DNA of 64,000 nt. Origin: Brienomyrus brachyistius. Its lineage: Eukaryota; Chordata; Actinopteri; Osteoglossiformes; Mormyridae. Position 1 is the first letter of the stretch. Each line of letters begins with the position of its first letter. The stretch lies in the NCBI RefSeq assembly GCF_023856365.1, contig NC_064540.1:12301191-12365190 (forward strand), written 5' to 3'. Positions 1 through 11,439 of this stretch are shown piece after piece. A program made the position numbers and the translations under genes. The notes beneath the pieces are model-generated. The model was not told the origin of the DNA, ran no database searches, and was given only the letters and a program-made list of their open reading frames with translations.

Positions 1-205
1 ACGAGAAAGATACGCGTCACCGACGTCCTCGTCCGCAGAGGGTTAAAATGTATGTAATTACGTAGCTTTCAATCTTGGCTGTTTTTTCCAACTCAAATAG
101 CATATTATGCTCTGTGACGCAAACTTGAATGCTTTTAACCACAAGAGCAGTGCGCCACCTGTTGGCGGAGCAGTGACATGTGCCGTTGTGCCTTCTGTGG
201 CCCAG

Positions 206-3200
206 ACTTCCGCCTGCAGGTGCGGCTGTTCTATCAGGGCCGCCTGGTGCAGGACTTCAGCACCAGCACACCGGAGGGCTGCCGCATCCTTCACGGCCTG
301 CTCCCGACGGAGAACGAGCATATTTATGGGCCAAGTGCAGTGGAGCCGGTCTGCTTCCCATCTCCCACAGAGACCTGCGCCTCCCCCACGGCGGCGGGGG
401 CCATGAAGCGCCTCCTGCCCCACCTGCAGCGCGGCGTGCTGCTGTGGATGGCTCACGACGGTATGTTCGCCAAGAGGTTCTGTCAGGGCCGCGTGTACTG
501 GGACGGGCCCCTGGCCCAGTGGCACGACCGGCCCAACAAGCTGGAGCGCGAGAGGACCTGCAAGCTGCTGGACATGGCTCTTCTTCTGAGAGGTGGGTCG
601 GGAGGAGGCAGAAGACGGGGAGGTGTGAGGGAGGGGATCATGATTATGGGGGTGTCAGAAATAAAAGGGGCAAAGAGCAAAAATGCCCCAAGAAATCTCA
701 GAATGGTCCTAGAAACTGTGACTGACGGGCAGAAATTGTCCCCAAGATTTCAGAAAAAGAAATGGGTCCAACCATGTAAATTGCCTATAGCTTTTAGGGA
801 ACGTACCTCCATTCGGTGAGCATCTCATGGGGTAGTTGATGAGGACTAACAAAAAGCAGGCGTTAATCAACAAGACAATTAACCAAAGAGAACCAAAGAG
901 GGAGGCAAGAGAACCAAAGAGGGAGGCAAGAGAACCAAAGAGGGAGGCAAGAGAACCAAAGAGAGGCAAGAGAACCAAAGAGGGAGGCAAGAGAACCAAA
1001 GAGAGGCAAGAGAACCAAAGAGGGAGGCAAGAGAACCAAAGAGGGAGGCAAGAGAACCAAAGAGGGAGGCAAGAGAACCAAAGAGGGAGGCAAGAGAACC
1101 AAAGAGAGGCAAGAGAACCAAAGAGGGAGGCAAGAGAACCAAAGAGGGAGGCAAAGAAAAAATTGGTACATGTTAGTTTCACTTTTAAAATTTGCTGAAT
1201 AGGTTTAAAAAACTGCATATAGGTTTAAAAAGTTTTCACTTTATCTATAAACTGTGCATTATACATGTACCACAGCTATTAAGAGCTTAATAAAAGCCTA
1301 AATAGTTACTTCTATCTCCTGCTTTCTCTGACATACAGATGGTTGCATGCTTCTCTTTGGAACAGCAATAGAATTTTTATTTACTTATGCTGCTCATTTT
1401 AAGGGGTCACTATATTACATGCACTTTCATTTGCTCTGATTTTGCATTAAAAACAGAACCTTTATGTATTAATTACTATTGTTAAAGAGTGCCCCCAAAA
1501 TTTTGTAAATATCCACATTTTTTAGACTGCGGGGGCAAAAGTTGCCCCACGGATATTTTTTTTTACATGTCCTACGCTGGGTGAGTGGATTGGGGTTTCG
1601 GCTGTAGGCATCTGGACCACATTCAGTTTTACCCATGTGTCTCTGCACCACCCTTCTCTGTCCCTTCTTCAGAGCTGGATAGGTTTTTTCGGGAGGGTGG
1701 TCCCAGGCCCTCTTACAAGGTTGACTTGTGTTTTGGGGAGGAATTTCCCGAGGCAAACAAGAACCCTGCCCAGAAGCTCATCACAGCCCGAGTGAGTACT
1801 TCATATTCCATGCCTGTCTGGTTAAGCTCTGCGTTTCCTTTTGGTTTTGCTGTTCTGTGTGGTGCTCTCAGCATCTCCCATCTACTTTGTGTCACGATCA
1901 GGGTTGAGCAGACGGGCGATCGTGCGGGTAGGTGGGTCAGAAACGAGCAGGCAGGCAGAAATCGGGGAAACACTATGGGTTTATTCGGGGACGTCGGGAA
2001 CAGGAGACAGGTAACCACACTAACCATCACCAAACCACAATGACGGACGGGGGAAACAGGTAAGACCGGGACTTAAATACCACAGGACTAGGCAACGTAA
2101 TCAGACAGAGCTGGAGACAATCGGAGAAGCACACGTGGGTAATCAGGGGGCGTGGCACACATGAGGAGCCGACGAGCAGGTCATGACACTTTGCATGTTT
2201 ATATATTTTTTCTGTGCCTGTTTTTGTCGCATTTGTGTGTGTGTATGTGTGTGTGTGTGTGTGCATGAGCCAAGAACCGAATAAAAACAGAGAGACTCAT
2301 TAGAATGTTTTTTGTTAAAGTGCCACAGAGCATCTTAAATGCAATTCTTCATACTGCGCTTGCAACCTTTTAAAAAGTGAACAAAAACCTGAAAAGACTG
2401 TCGTTTTGTAAATGAATTTCATCTGCACAAGGCCGTTTGTGTAACTGTTTGTGTAAAATACAAAAACATGAAATGTAGATTGCAAACGCTTTCAAGAATT
2501 CCCTGCTGGACGCAATAAAGTTTATCTGATCTTATTAGGAGACGGCTCTCTTTGTCAGTCTTCACATGAATGCTGAAACTGCACATAATAATTATCAACA
2601 CAAGCTAGTTCATTTTATTTATTGTACAGCTGCTATTACTAACAGTTTAAACTGTCAATAGTTATGTATGTCCTTACACGTAAAAAGAAACAACATTCAC
2701 TTTTTTTTTTCATCGAGTAAAGGGAACCAGATGCATGTATGTAAGGCAAAAGAATGTAATGTTGTAAACTGGAGGGCAGTGGATGTAAATCCAATAAATC
2801 AGCCAAGGCAGGTGGTCTAAACCATTGGGCTAGAAAAGAAAACACAGAATTAGCCGTAATAATTCCCTGGCTGGCTACTCGATTCCTTGTGCCAGAACAC
2901 AGATTTTTCTAATGTCCCTTGTAATTTTGCCAGAGAGAAACTGACCATCTTGGTTAACTATTAGCTTTTGTGTTTTAACCAAGTTGCATACATTTATGCA
3001 TGCTCTCCCTGCGTAAATGTGGTTTTCCTGTGAGTAATCCAAAAACATGCAGTTAGGCAAATTGGTGTCTCTGCGTTGCCCTTAGTTTGTGGCTGTGCGT
3101 GAGAACATGCCCTGTGATAGACTGACATCCTGCTTAGGGTGTCCTTGGCATGCTGGCATTGGATCCAGGCCCTCTGCAACAGATGGATGTAAATCTTCAT

Positions 3201-3381
3201 CCTTAATGCCCCCTGGTGTCTTTCTGAGCGTGTCGTCTTTACTGAGCTCTGCTCTTTCCTGCAGGTGGAGCCGCTGTTTGCCAAGAAGCTCCTGGCCAGC
3301 GTGCAGCAGCAGAGCTCAGGGGTGGAGGTGGACGGTGGCCTACAGGAGCTTAAGAGCTGCGTGGACGGCGGCCTGCAGTGA
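206..3381 (+). CDS. irf10: Interferon regulatory factor, C-terminal exons (IRF4/8/10 group, probably IRF10), 5' partial
   Basis: Three exons are visible: 206-592, 1673-1791 and 3265-3381 (stop TGA). All junctions are GT/AG and the phases agree (1, 0). The joined product is the IRF-association domain, which in this family mediates partner binding between transcription factors in the nucleus. It contains LFYQGRLVQ, TPEGCRILHG, a VYWDGPLA..DRPNKLER stretch, LCFGEEFP and KLITARVEPLFAKKL, all hallmarks of the IRF4/8/10 branch. The N-terminal tryptophan-repeat DNA-binding domain must lie left of the window. The first acceptor is chosen at the pyrimidine-rich site before 206; an AG at 173 is an alternative. 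The tail after the VEP motif is unlike those I know for IRF4 or IRF8, and the linked genes point to IRF10, so membership of the family is near certain but the paralogue is inferred. Introns carry a minisatellite, a solo LTR and a SINE fragment. Confidence 0.8.
883..1154 (+). repeat. 21-bp minisatellite in an irf10 intron
   Basis: About 13 tandem copies of a purine-rich unit, AGAACCAAAGAGGGAGGCAAG (21 bp, with interspersed 19-bp variants that lack one GG). It is strongly strand-asymmetric (A/G only on the plus strand apart from the CC). All frames stay open across it, giving spurious long ORFs on both strands; these are repeat artefacts, not genes. Confidence 0.95.
1890..2188 (-). mobile_element. 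Solo LTR-like element, copy 1
   Basis: A 299-bp element beginning TGTCACG and ending CATGACA, flanked by a perfect 5-bp target duplication CTTTG (1885-1889 and 2189-2193). TG...CA ends plus a 5-bp duplication are the signature of an LTR inserted by a retroviral-type integrase. Read on the minus strand it has TATTTAAG promoter-like sequence (plus-strand CTTAAATA near 2073) and an AATAAA polyadenylation signal near the middle. No internal coding region or second LTR is adjacent, so this is a solo LTR or a very short LTR-derived element. It sits in the last irf10 intron. Confidence 0.85.
2235..2263. repeat. (GT)n microsatellite
   Basis: Short GT-dinucleotide run with one interruption, just beside solo LTR copy 1. 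Confidence 0.9.
3036..3170 (+). repeat. SINE fragment (body region)
   Basis: Diverged copy of the body of the SINE seen complete at 23695-24057. It includes TCCAAAAACATGCAGTTAGG, the 'aaattggtg' segment and the 'ccctgtgatagactgac' segment. The tRNA-like head and the ATGGATGG tail are missing. It lies in the last irf10 intron. Confidence 0.65.
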
Positions 3382-6058
3382 AGCTGGTGACACGGCAGCT
3401 GCCCCACCTGATGAGTGCAGGTCCTGTCAGCCTCAGAAACCTCACATACTGATCATCCCACGTCCCAGATGAAAAGTTGTTCCTAGAATATCAACCAATT
3501 AATGCCAACTTCTGTCACCTACTCAGCTATACATCCTATTGCGACACGTAAAACCACACTAACGCAGCACTTTGGAAGTAACTGTGATGTGGTTTCCCAG
3601 CACCAACTGGGCACAAATATATAATTTTTCCTACTTTTTCTGTTCGACTTAGAGCTCCAGAGTTACAGTTAACCCTACCTGGGTTATATCTCAGCTACAG
3701 TATCTCCATTCAGTTACACTTCTGAGTCTGCCGGGTACCTATAATATTTGAGGACAAGATCAAGAAATGATTCATTTTAATGTGGGAAAAGCAAGATATT
3801 CAACTGTGAATTTATTTTATAATTAATATTATTAATCAATGTAAATATGAATGGATTAGTACAAATTATTTTTATACAGTGTGACTATATAAATGAGTGT
3901 AATAATTATGAAATTTCTGCATTATATGTATTTTATCGAGCTTTGATCTTTCATGCAGATGTCTTTCAGATTAAGGATTGCGTAATCTTCACTTGAAATA
4001 ATAACTGATATGCATTGTTTTCTTATTGTTCGACATGTTTATCTGGTATCTTTCAACGCCTGAGGTGGCTTGCAATCCAAAACGAAATAGCAGCCACACA
4101 AATCAACACCTTGTACCCCACAGCAATGTCATACCGGCTTAGTTTCTTACTCTACTCAGGCTGGTTACTCTATAATAATGCCTTGTTTTTTTAACTCTAG
4201 TGTTACGTCTATTAAATTCTATAATTCGGGAAAAAAGAAAAGAATAAAAACGATATATTTGAGATTTCAGATGAATTACTATCTATATTTACAATACTGT
4301 TCAACCATAGGTTTAAATGCAGTTGTTTCTTATAAGCAATTCTTCCAACAAAACAGTTTTTACTGATTGATTTGGAAATCACATTTGAAAGTAAGATTGA
4401 TTCTTCCGGGTCTCCGAGGAGTTTCCAAAGAGTCCAAGGAGACGTGATAATCGCTACACGATTAAACCAGCGACAATCGTTTGGGTGATTAAAATATAAT
4501 TAAGTGTATTTCGTAAATAATAGAACATTTGTGGTGTTCAGCACCCAATGTGTAAGGTAATTAATTTTCAGTTCCGTTTCTCAGTTTTACATGTGAAAAG
4601 ACTTCCCCCTTGTGGTTCAAGTAATGTATTACCAAAGCTGCCCGAAATCAAAATGCAAAAGGTAAAAAGTACAAGCACCTCACTTTTGGATACTTCCGCA
4701 TCCACCCATCCTTGCGTCCGTCCATCCATCCATGCATCTTCTAACCGCTTACTCAGGGTTATGGTCGAAATCTGGAGCCTACTCCGGATAGCACGGGGGC
4801 GTCTGTAAAGTCATGTCCACTTGTGTATTTGTTTTCGAATAACTCGGGTATAACCTTCTGCTTCTTCATTTTTTCACGCGTCGAAGCCTGAACACATCAT
4901 AATACACTGCATGTTGTGATGTGTGGCAAATGCTGCTGAAGACGTCACATCAAATATCAGCCTAAAAATGCAAAAAATTATTGGCAGATATCAAATCGCA
5001 ACACTCGGTGAGTAATCGATACCTCTTTAAAGCAATTATTTTGTTAAAAGAAAAACTGATATAATTCGGGCCTTCATTAATAAGGTTTTATCTGTTTGCA
5101 TTAAATTATTAGCAGGTGATTATTTTTCTGAATTGTTCACTAGGTAGAGTATTGAAAACCGATACAAGTCTGGTATTTAAAAGTTTATTTATATCGAACA
5201 CAGTTACACAGTTCCATTGTTTAAAAATATACAATTTCATTTTTCAAATGAAAAATAGCATTTTCCCAGTGCACATTACTAAAAAGTACTTTTGAGTCCA
5301 CAGGGGACTCCCATCCCTGAATTCCACGCTTATTTCCCTTGATCCACGCGAGCACAAAACAGCTCATGAAAGTAGCGACTGTGGACTGACCCTGGACCGG
5401 CACCTTGCTTGAGGCTAACCGCGCATCAGCCAATGCTACACTTTCATTAGAAGACAAAAAGCGATCGCTTCTTCTTTCTCCTTTAGCTTCATTGTGGAAA
5501 AAGGGAGAGGAAATATTGCGCATAATTACACCTGCGTTACGCACGCGACGATATCGCAGTATAAATTCATCTCAGCGCTTTTGGCTAAAAACAACTATAG
5601 TGACCACAAAAACGGTGATGTGAACATAAATAAATCACTTTTACGTTTCTGTATGACTTCAGTAACATTTTTAATATATATTACAAATATAGATCACATA
5701 CCAAACACTTCATTGATACCTCTAACAGAGTAAATTTGATCCTAGCGGAACATGATTGCTGGCTGGCCTGCACCTCTGCCGTCCCCCTGCTGCTTCCTCT
5801 CATGTGCAAAGAGCTGCTTCCTTGGCAATACAACACGATACATTCTAAGAACAGCGCCCTGCCTGCAGGCTTTAATCCTGAGTTTGCGGTGTGCTTCTGG
5901 CCCGCGTCGCCTCACCTGCACGCACAAACAGTGGAGGAGCGACAGAGACAATCTAGACCTGTGCAAAGAGTGAGGGAAGTAGACAGAGGCAGAGTTTCCA
6001 TGCCCAGTGGCAGTGCTTGAGAGAAGAAGGGCTTGTTGGAGATGAAATGCGAGTTTAA
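3382..6058. other. Gap: irf10 3' UTR and intergenic DNA between convergent genes
   Basis: AT-rich non-coding DNA between the irf10 stop and the end of the ataxin-like gene, which points towards it. I see no credible coding exon. The only recognised element is a SINE tail at 4698-4800. The ORFs here have no family resemblance and no splice context. Confidence 0.6.
4698..4800 (-). repeat. SINE 3'-tail fragment
   Basis: Reverse-oriented end of the same SINE family: CATCCATCCATGCATCTTC, then a diverged 'aaccgcttactcagggttatgg' segment and the 'ggagcctactcc' segment. It is truncated at its 5' side, as expected for incomplete reverse transcription. Confidence 0.7.
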
Positions 6059-7834
6059 CTACTGCTGCTTCCTGTGCTTTGAGTTCTGAGGCGAACCAAC
6101 CAGGGACCTGTCCTCTCCAAAGACATCTGGGGCTGACCAGTGCCTTTTCCGGGGCTGTGCTGTGCATTTGTCTGGGCTCGGGGGGCTCTTGGGGGGCTCG
6201 GCCGAGGGCGGTGTCTCGGGCGGGGCTGGTGTCAGGGCGAAGCACACGTCCCCAACAGCGAGCTGCCGGCAGCGGAGCCCATACAGACAGGCTGTTTTCT
6301 GCGGGTCACAAGAGGACCAGCCCCGTTCACATACGAAGAATGGATACTCCAGCAAGACTTCCAGTAACTCCTGGGGAAACACACACATACGCAGCCCGTC
6401 ACAGTGTCCTTAGGAACACACATAGATGAGAATTTATCGTCTATAAAACAAAAATGAGAAAAGATGCTACGCAAATAGCCATTGGTTCTTTTGCATGCAT
6501 TGAAACGCTAACTGAAAACTACCGTGAAAGTTTAAATTAAGTACAACAGCACAGTTTTAAATTTTTTTTCATGTCATGAACTGAAGCTTGAATGTTAAAT
6601 TATTGAAACCAGCACCCGAGGAGCACAAAGAACACATGAGGTACCCTGGTCATGTGTGGATGTCATCACAGTTTACCTGAGTCGGGTGGTCGGCTAGGTG
6701 GACCTGCAGATGCATGTAGCCTGGGGTCACACTGGGGCTGATGCCCAGCACTGTGCAGGAGCTGAGGCACAGCCCAGGCCTCGGGCTCCCCGACAGCAGG
6801 AAGTCCTCTGTCTGCAGCTCCTCCACCCTCTTCAGTCTCCCACCACTTAGTTCCACAAGAGAACCACCTGCAAAGGGGGACGGGGCCTTGGATAGGTGTA
6901 GCTCCCCGCTAGCATCCCTGGGTTTGCACCATTGCTTGGTTTCTTGCACGTCTCCAGCCCTGGCCAGCTGCAAGCACTTATCCTGAAGGTCCCGAGGATG
7001 GATATCGGGGGATAGTCCTGCAGGTCTACGCGCAGCTATGACTTGGGGGCTTGGCTCAGCAGCCTTCTGGGGTGGCTTTTGTGATGCATGCATCAGCCTA
7101 CGGGAGTTATGATTGTCTTCAGCAGTAATAGGTTCCCTTCTAAGGGAGGCAGTGCTGAACTGTGCTTGGGGGTTCTTGTCACGCTGCAAAGACGATAAGT
7201 CTTGGAGGCTTGTTGGGGGGCAGTCCCTAGCTGGCCCGCCTTGGTTGATGAGAAGTGCCCTCTCACTGTTAGCCAGAGAGCCCAGCTGGCCTGCTTCGCA
7301 AGGCTGATGGACCTCACTCCAAGCTTCCCTCCAGGGGAAACCATTGGGCCTCCACTCTGAAAAGTATTTCCCTCTATTTAAAGGGAGGACCCTGAGAGGT
7401 GATGTCACCCTGTGGTCTGAATGAGCAAATGGATCACTGAATGGGTATTCCACGCCATGGGAGGCGGAGCCTGTTAGAGGGGGTGCTGCTGGAGCGTGAG
7501 GCCACCTGGGCTGTGGCTGTCTGGGATGGATCGGGTGCCTGTTCCCAGAATACTGCTCTCTCCACGAAGACAAGCCATCTTGGTCGAAAGGAAAAGGGTT
7601 TGGTGCCATCGTGGGACAAGACATGTACCAGGGTACTGGGAAGTTGGTTGGTGTCAGGGGAAGGTATTCAGCATAGGGGCTGGGCTGCCTGCTGGATTTC
7701 CCCCTGATGGGTGCACTGTATGGTGCAGGCACCTTGAAGCAGTGGTCACTGGAGCTGGCCTCTGCCCGGCTCTCCCTGGGTTCCCTCTTCTTTGGAGGGA
7801 GGCGCTCTGTACCTGGGCTGGGAGGGCGGTTCAT
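6059..7834 (-). CDS. Ataxin-1 family protein with AXH domain (short, no polyglutamine)
   Basis: Coding exon 1 is 7834-6677 and coding exon 2 is 6370-6059, with an intron at 6676-6371 (donor CAG|GTAAAC, acceptor TTTCCCCAG, phase 0). The product is 489 aa. It begins MNRPPSPGTERLPPKKRE, matching the conserved LPPKKRE start of ataxin-1 and ataxin-1-like. After a long Pro/Ser-rich low-complexity middle comes the AXH domain: FAGGSLVELSGGRLKRVEEL, TEDFL, then across the splice VLLEYPFFVCERGWSSC and LAVGDVCFAL. Near the end is RKRHWSAPD, which corresponds to the RKRRWSAPE 14-3-3/UHM-ligand site of ataxin-1. Family members are nuclear co-repressors that bind Capicua through AXH. This protein is far shorter than ataxin-1 (about 800 aa), lacks the Gln tract and lacks the usual RPSLIPQEV tail. 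An acceptor at 7980-7978 starts the exon at 7977, so upstream 5' UTR exons are expected. Confidence 0.9.
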
Positions 7835-7977
7835 CTGTGCACCCCGGGGGAGGGAATGTGGACACTTAGGTCACATGTGCTTCCGGGAAGCACAGATGCA
7901 GAAGGGCGACTCTTATCTGCCGTGACATCGTGAAAGAAAGGTCATTGGCCGCTTTCCTCTGAATACAAAGTCACTCG

Positions 7978-10740
7978 CTGAAAAAGAGGGAGTAATAGAG
8001 CACATATAAACATAAAAGGTAACCATGCAAAAATGTAGCATAAATGATTCAGTATCTGTGGAGGTTTAAGGGGTTTAGGGCGTCTTCACTCTGAAGGTTG
8101 AATGTTGACCTTTAGCATTATCACCCACTGATCTGTCATAACCCTGATCCACATGCACATTCATTAAGCTTTTTTGCCTTCCCCCATTGTTTCCCGTACC
8201 ATCACTGTTTCTCTGTTTACTTTCTCTTGTCATCTCTAAGGAGAATTTCTGTATAACTAGTCGTATGCCACATGAAGACCAAGACTGGAACTTCCTGAAT
8301 GAAACAGCACCCATCAAGCTGCAGAAGGTTGCTGAGCCCCAACCTGGCCTCAAAATATCACTTCCCACCTCCCGTATCTGAAAAGCCTCCTAAGGTTGAT
8401 GATCTGACAAGTGTATTGAAGTCAGTGCTTCTCAAGCACCTGTTCCCACTTATTCAGAGACAAGCCAGGCCAAGCTTCTCCAAATTTTACTGAGCTGCTT
8501 GTCATGGGTGCAAAGAGATGCAAAGGAAATTCAGATGGTACGGTGTATTCTGTACACCTTGCAATGGTGTTATTTTCTGCCAGAACAGAAATAAGAGAAA
8601 AAGGTTATTTGATGCATGGTGCAAGTGTAAAATGCATGTAGATGCATATAGAACGTGGATTATACTGTCAACACACAGATGTATAATGTGGATTTATATG
8701 TGGACATATAGTTCACCTAATGTTTTTACCCACTCTCCTACTCCCAGTTCCCAGTTAAATTGGAGCTCAGGTCAGTGACTTGCTATTAAGCAAACGAGAA
8801 TGTCACCCATAAAAACAGTTCGATTAAAAAAAGTGACTCCTATTTAGGACCATAAGCAAAAGCAGGGTACTATCCAAGTGAGAAGCCAATATACTGATCC
8901 TATATGTTCTCTCTGCTGCTGGAGACTATAGGGTGAGGCGTATTACTGGAATCCTCTGTCATACCGCTGCTGCTTGAGATTCTAAGTGTTGCAGGTATTT
9001 TGTGTTTGAAGGCACTGTACCTGCTTGGTAGGATGCGGATTTCCCCATTAGGGCATCACAACCTAGGAAGACATGCAACACGGTGTAAACAGCTACAGCT
9101 GAATTACTTTGGAGTAAAACCTGTTCATCAGGTTGCATTTGTTGCACAGGCGTGGCCCGAAAACATTAGTGTAAGCTTTTCTTAGAAACGTCAAGCAACA
9201 TGAACGAAAACTAACACAAAACAGCCATAAGACCTTGAAAAAATGCAGTGTTGCGAAGATAATTAGTGCCTGTGTTTTATCTGTGAATACCAGGCACTTC
9301 CTAAAATAATTACAGTTTGGTATCTTTCCCAGGAACACTGTAGTGGGAGTCCATGACCTTCCCAACCTCTTCCTCATTAATCCGAAGGTGGTATCACAAA
9401 ATCTTTGCCAAAAGAAATGTTTGAACTGCCAATATTTATTCACACTTCGGAAAGTCTTCAAATCCCTGTAATCCACAGACTGAATAACACACTTGACCGC
9501 ACAATACTTGGCACCTAAGAATAATTCCCAGCAGCGGTGTTGCTAAATTATACCTTTTGACAAAAGGGAGTTAGATTCTAAACAAGTTCTGGCATGAGGT
9601 CGACAGTCACTGAGCCCTGAAGTGTTGCACTACCTGTGAATCATTTGCGAAAGCGATGGCACCGTGCCAGTGGCAGACAGCACACTGACAGTGTGACAGA
9701 GTTACCTGACATAATTGCAAATGTTTCCACAGTGAATCTGAATGGAAAGGCTGCTTGAATCAATGACACTGGATAGTAATATTAACATCTGTACAGCGAC
9801 ATATGTAACTAGCTTATACAATACTCCTAGTATATGTAATGACTGGTTATGACAAGTTTATAGGTTCAAGTTCAGGAAAGTAACTAATGTTGTGTTCTTG
9901 AGTGAAGCACTCAACGTAAATTATTCCAGTAAAAGCTATACAAGCGAAGAGGATTACCTGTGTAAAATGTTTTGGATAAATAAACACTTAATAATCTATG
10001 TCACTCAGAGTTGGTTTATGGCTGTGCAGGTTAAGACTCTATACCCATGATCGAGATGACACCAGTTCTAATCCTGTGGTCAGTAGAGTGATGTCACCAT
10101 TATTCCCTTGAATAAGGCTCCAAACCCTCCTTGCTCCAGGGATTGGCTGATCCTACTTTCTCACTTTTACATTACTATCGATAAAAGCATTTCCTGAATC
10201 AATGAATGTACTGTAAGCACAGCTGATGGAAAAGCTTGGTACTACAGTACCTATCTCTGGACATTTACTTCATCCCAGTTAATAAGTTCACCTGTTTAAA
10301 ACTGGGCTTGTTTTGTACTTAATTATTAGTTTTAAACAAGCGACACACTAAAATGTCATCTTGGGACATCATTCGGCAAAATCTTAGCACCACTGCACTG
10401 CAGGATGCTTCTCTTTTTCATTAGCATGATTTGGTTCCAACATATATTACTTTTGAACTGCACCTCAATCATTTAAGACTTTATACATTGCGATTTGTTT
10501 GAAAGATCGGCACTGTGTTTACTACAAACAATAACAGCAGCAGTTGTGAACTGAATGGTTGAACGGTTAAATAGGAAATGGTTTAATGGTGAACTGGATG
10601 CTTTAAAAAGCAAAGGGGAATAAAAAGAAAACGAATGCATGTAATTCACATCTACAGCATCGCCTTTTGTGTTTAAGTTTAGTTTTTCAAATTCATGTTA
10701 TTTTTTTTAAATAAAAAAGCACTTTAGACAAGACACTGAC
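7978..10740. other. Gap: intron or upstream region of the ataxin-like gene
   Basis: Mostly featureless AT-rich DNA. A stretch at 8225-8492 has a protein-like composition (EDQDWNFLNETAPIKL in one frame, SEKPPKVDDLTSVLKS in another), but it switches frame and matches no family I know, so it is not called. A degenerate tRNA-derived SINE occupies about 10010-10205. Confidence 0.5.
10010..10205 (+). repeat. Degenerate tRNA-derived SINE
   Basis: A head resembling a tRNA promoter ('tggctgtgcaggttaagac' as a weak A-box region, 'ccagttctaatcctg' as a weak B box) is followed by 'ctccttgctccagggattggctgatcc' body sequence. It ends in 'ataaaagcatttcctgaat', the typical 'ataaaagcgtctgctaaat' terminus of fish SINEs. 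Confidence 0.6.
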
Positions 10741-10916
10741 GCCAGACCTGTGCACTTGTGTTATATGAGACAAAGGTCATGAACTCCTTCGCTGTGAGGA
10801 AACACACAAAACGGCAAAGGGGGCTTACAGGTCCTGAACCTCTACGCGCTGCATTAAAAAACGGCGCCAGTAAAGAGGAAATTCCATTCAATGCAGGAGC
10901 TACAGCATTAAATAAT

Positions 10917-11110
10917 CAACTTAAAAAGGAGGGTAGACATGGAAATACCTTCACCACTGCCTCGCAAACGCAGCATCCTCGAGAATATGTTCGAATAACA
11001 GCGTGTATCTCCAAAAAAGCTGCAAGGTCGCAGGAGAGAGGCTACCGACTAACCCGCTGGCTCTCTTCTGAGGCTTTTCGCTTCGCAGCGCATTTGCGAT
11101 GTCAAATCTG
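10917..11110 (-). other. Candidate non-coding first exon and promoter region on the minus strand
   Basis: This stretch is more GC- and CpG-rich than its surroundings. On the minus strand it runs to a plausible donor (GGTGAAG|GTATTTCC at about 10946). Ataxin-1 family genes typically have several non-coding 5' exons far upstream, and the coding exon at 7977 begins with an acceptor, so a leader exon here would fit. There is no coding signal. The 225-residue plus-strand ORF at 10758-11435 runs across it but has no domain-like composition. Confidence 0.2.
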
Positions 11111-11165
11111 TCAAGAATCTGCTGCTCATTGCAAGGCACGCCGCCACCACAAGTGCCCATGTGTA

Positions 11166-11214
11166 CGTACATGCATACACATACACAAACACACACCCAC
11201 CCACCCACACGCTC
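11166..11214. repeat. (CA)n/(CCCA)n low-complexity tract
   Basis: Interrupted CA run followed by CCCACCCACCCACA. Confidence 0.8.
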
Positions 11215-11439
11215 GCAGTCACGGTATCAGGAGCAAGGCTGTTGCTGACTCAAACCAAAACTGCCCCTCGAACCGCATACACTCAGACGTGTTTATCCTG
11301 CAAGTTCATTTCATGCAGCCAGCAAATTTAATACATGACTTTTACACAGCCGTCTCAATGCTAGTCGTGCGACCGCTATGCTTATGTTCATATGTATGTT
11401 TATATGTTTGTATATCCAATGCCAAAAAAACGTAGGAGC

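Noticed and set aside
709..1218. Long ORFs on both strands over 836-1218 (FGSLAS / REPKREA repeats)
   Set aside because: They are translations of the 21-bp minisatellite in the irf10 intron; frames are open only because the unit has no stop.
8187..8493. Exon-like stretch (WNFLNETAPIKL; SEKPPKVDDLTSVLKS)
   Set aside because: Coding appearance changes frame without a splice site and no homologous family is recognised.
10758..11435. 225-codon plus-strand ORF
   Set aside because: Composition is not domain-like, it ends in a CA-repeat translation (HIHKHTPTHPHA), and the region better fits a non-coding GC-rich exon on the other strand.
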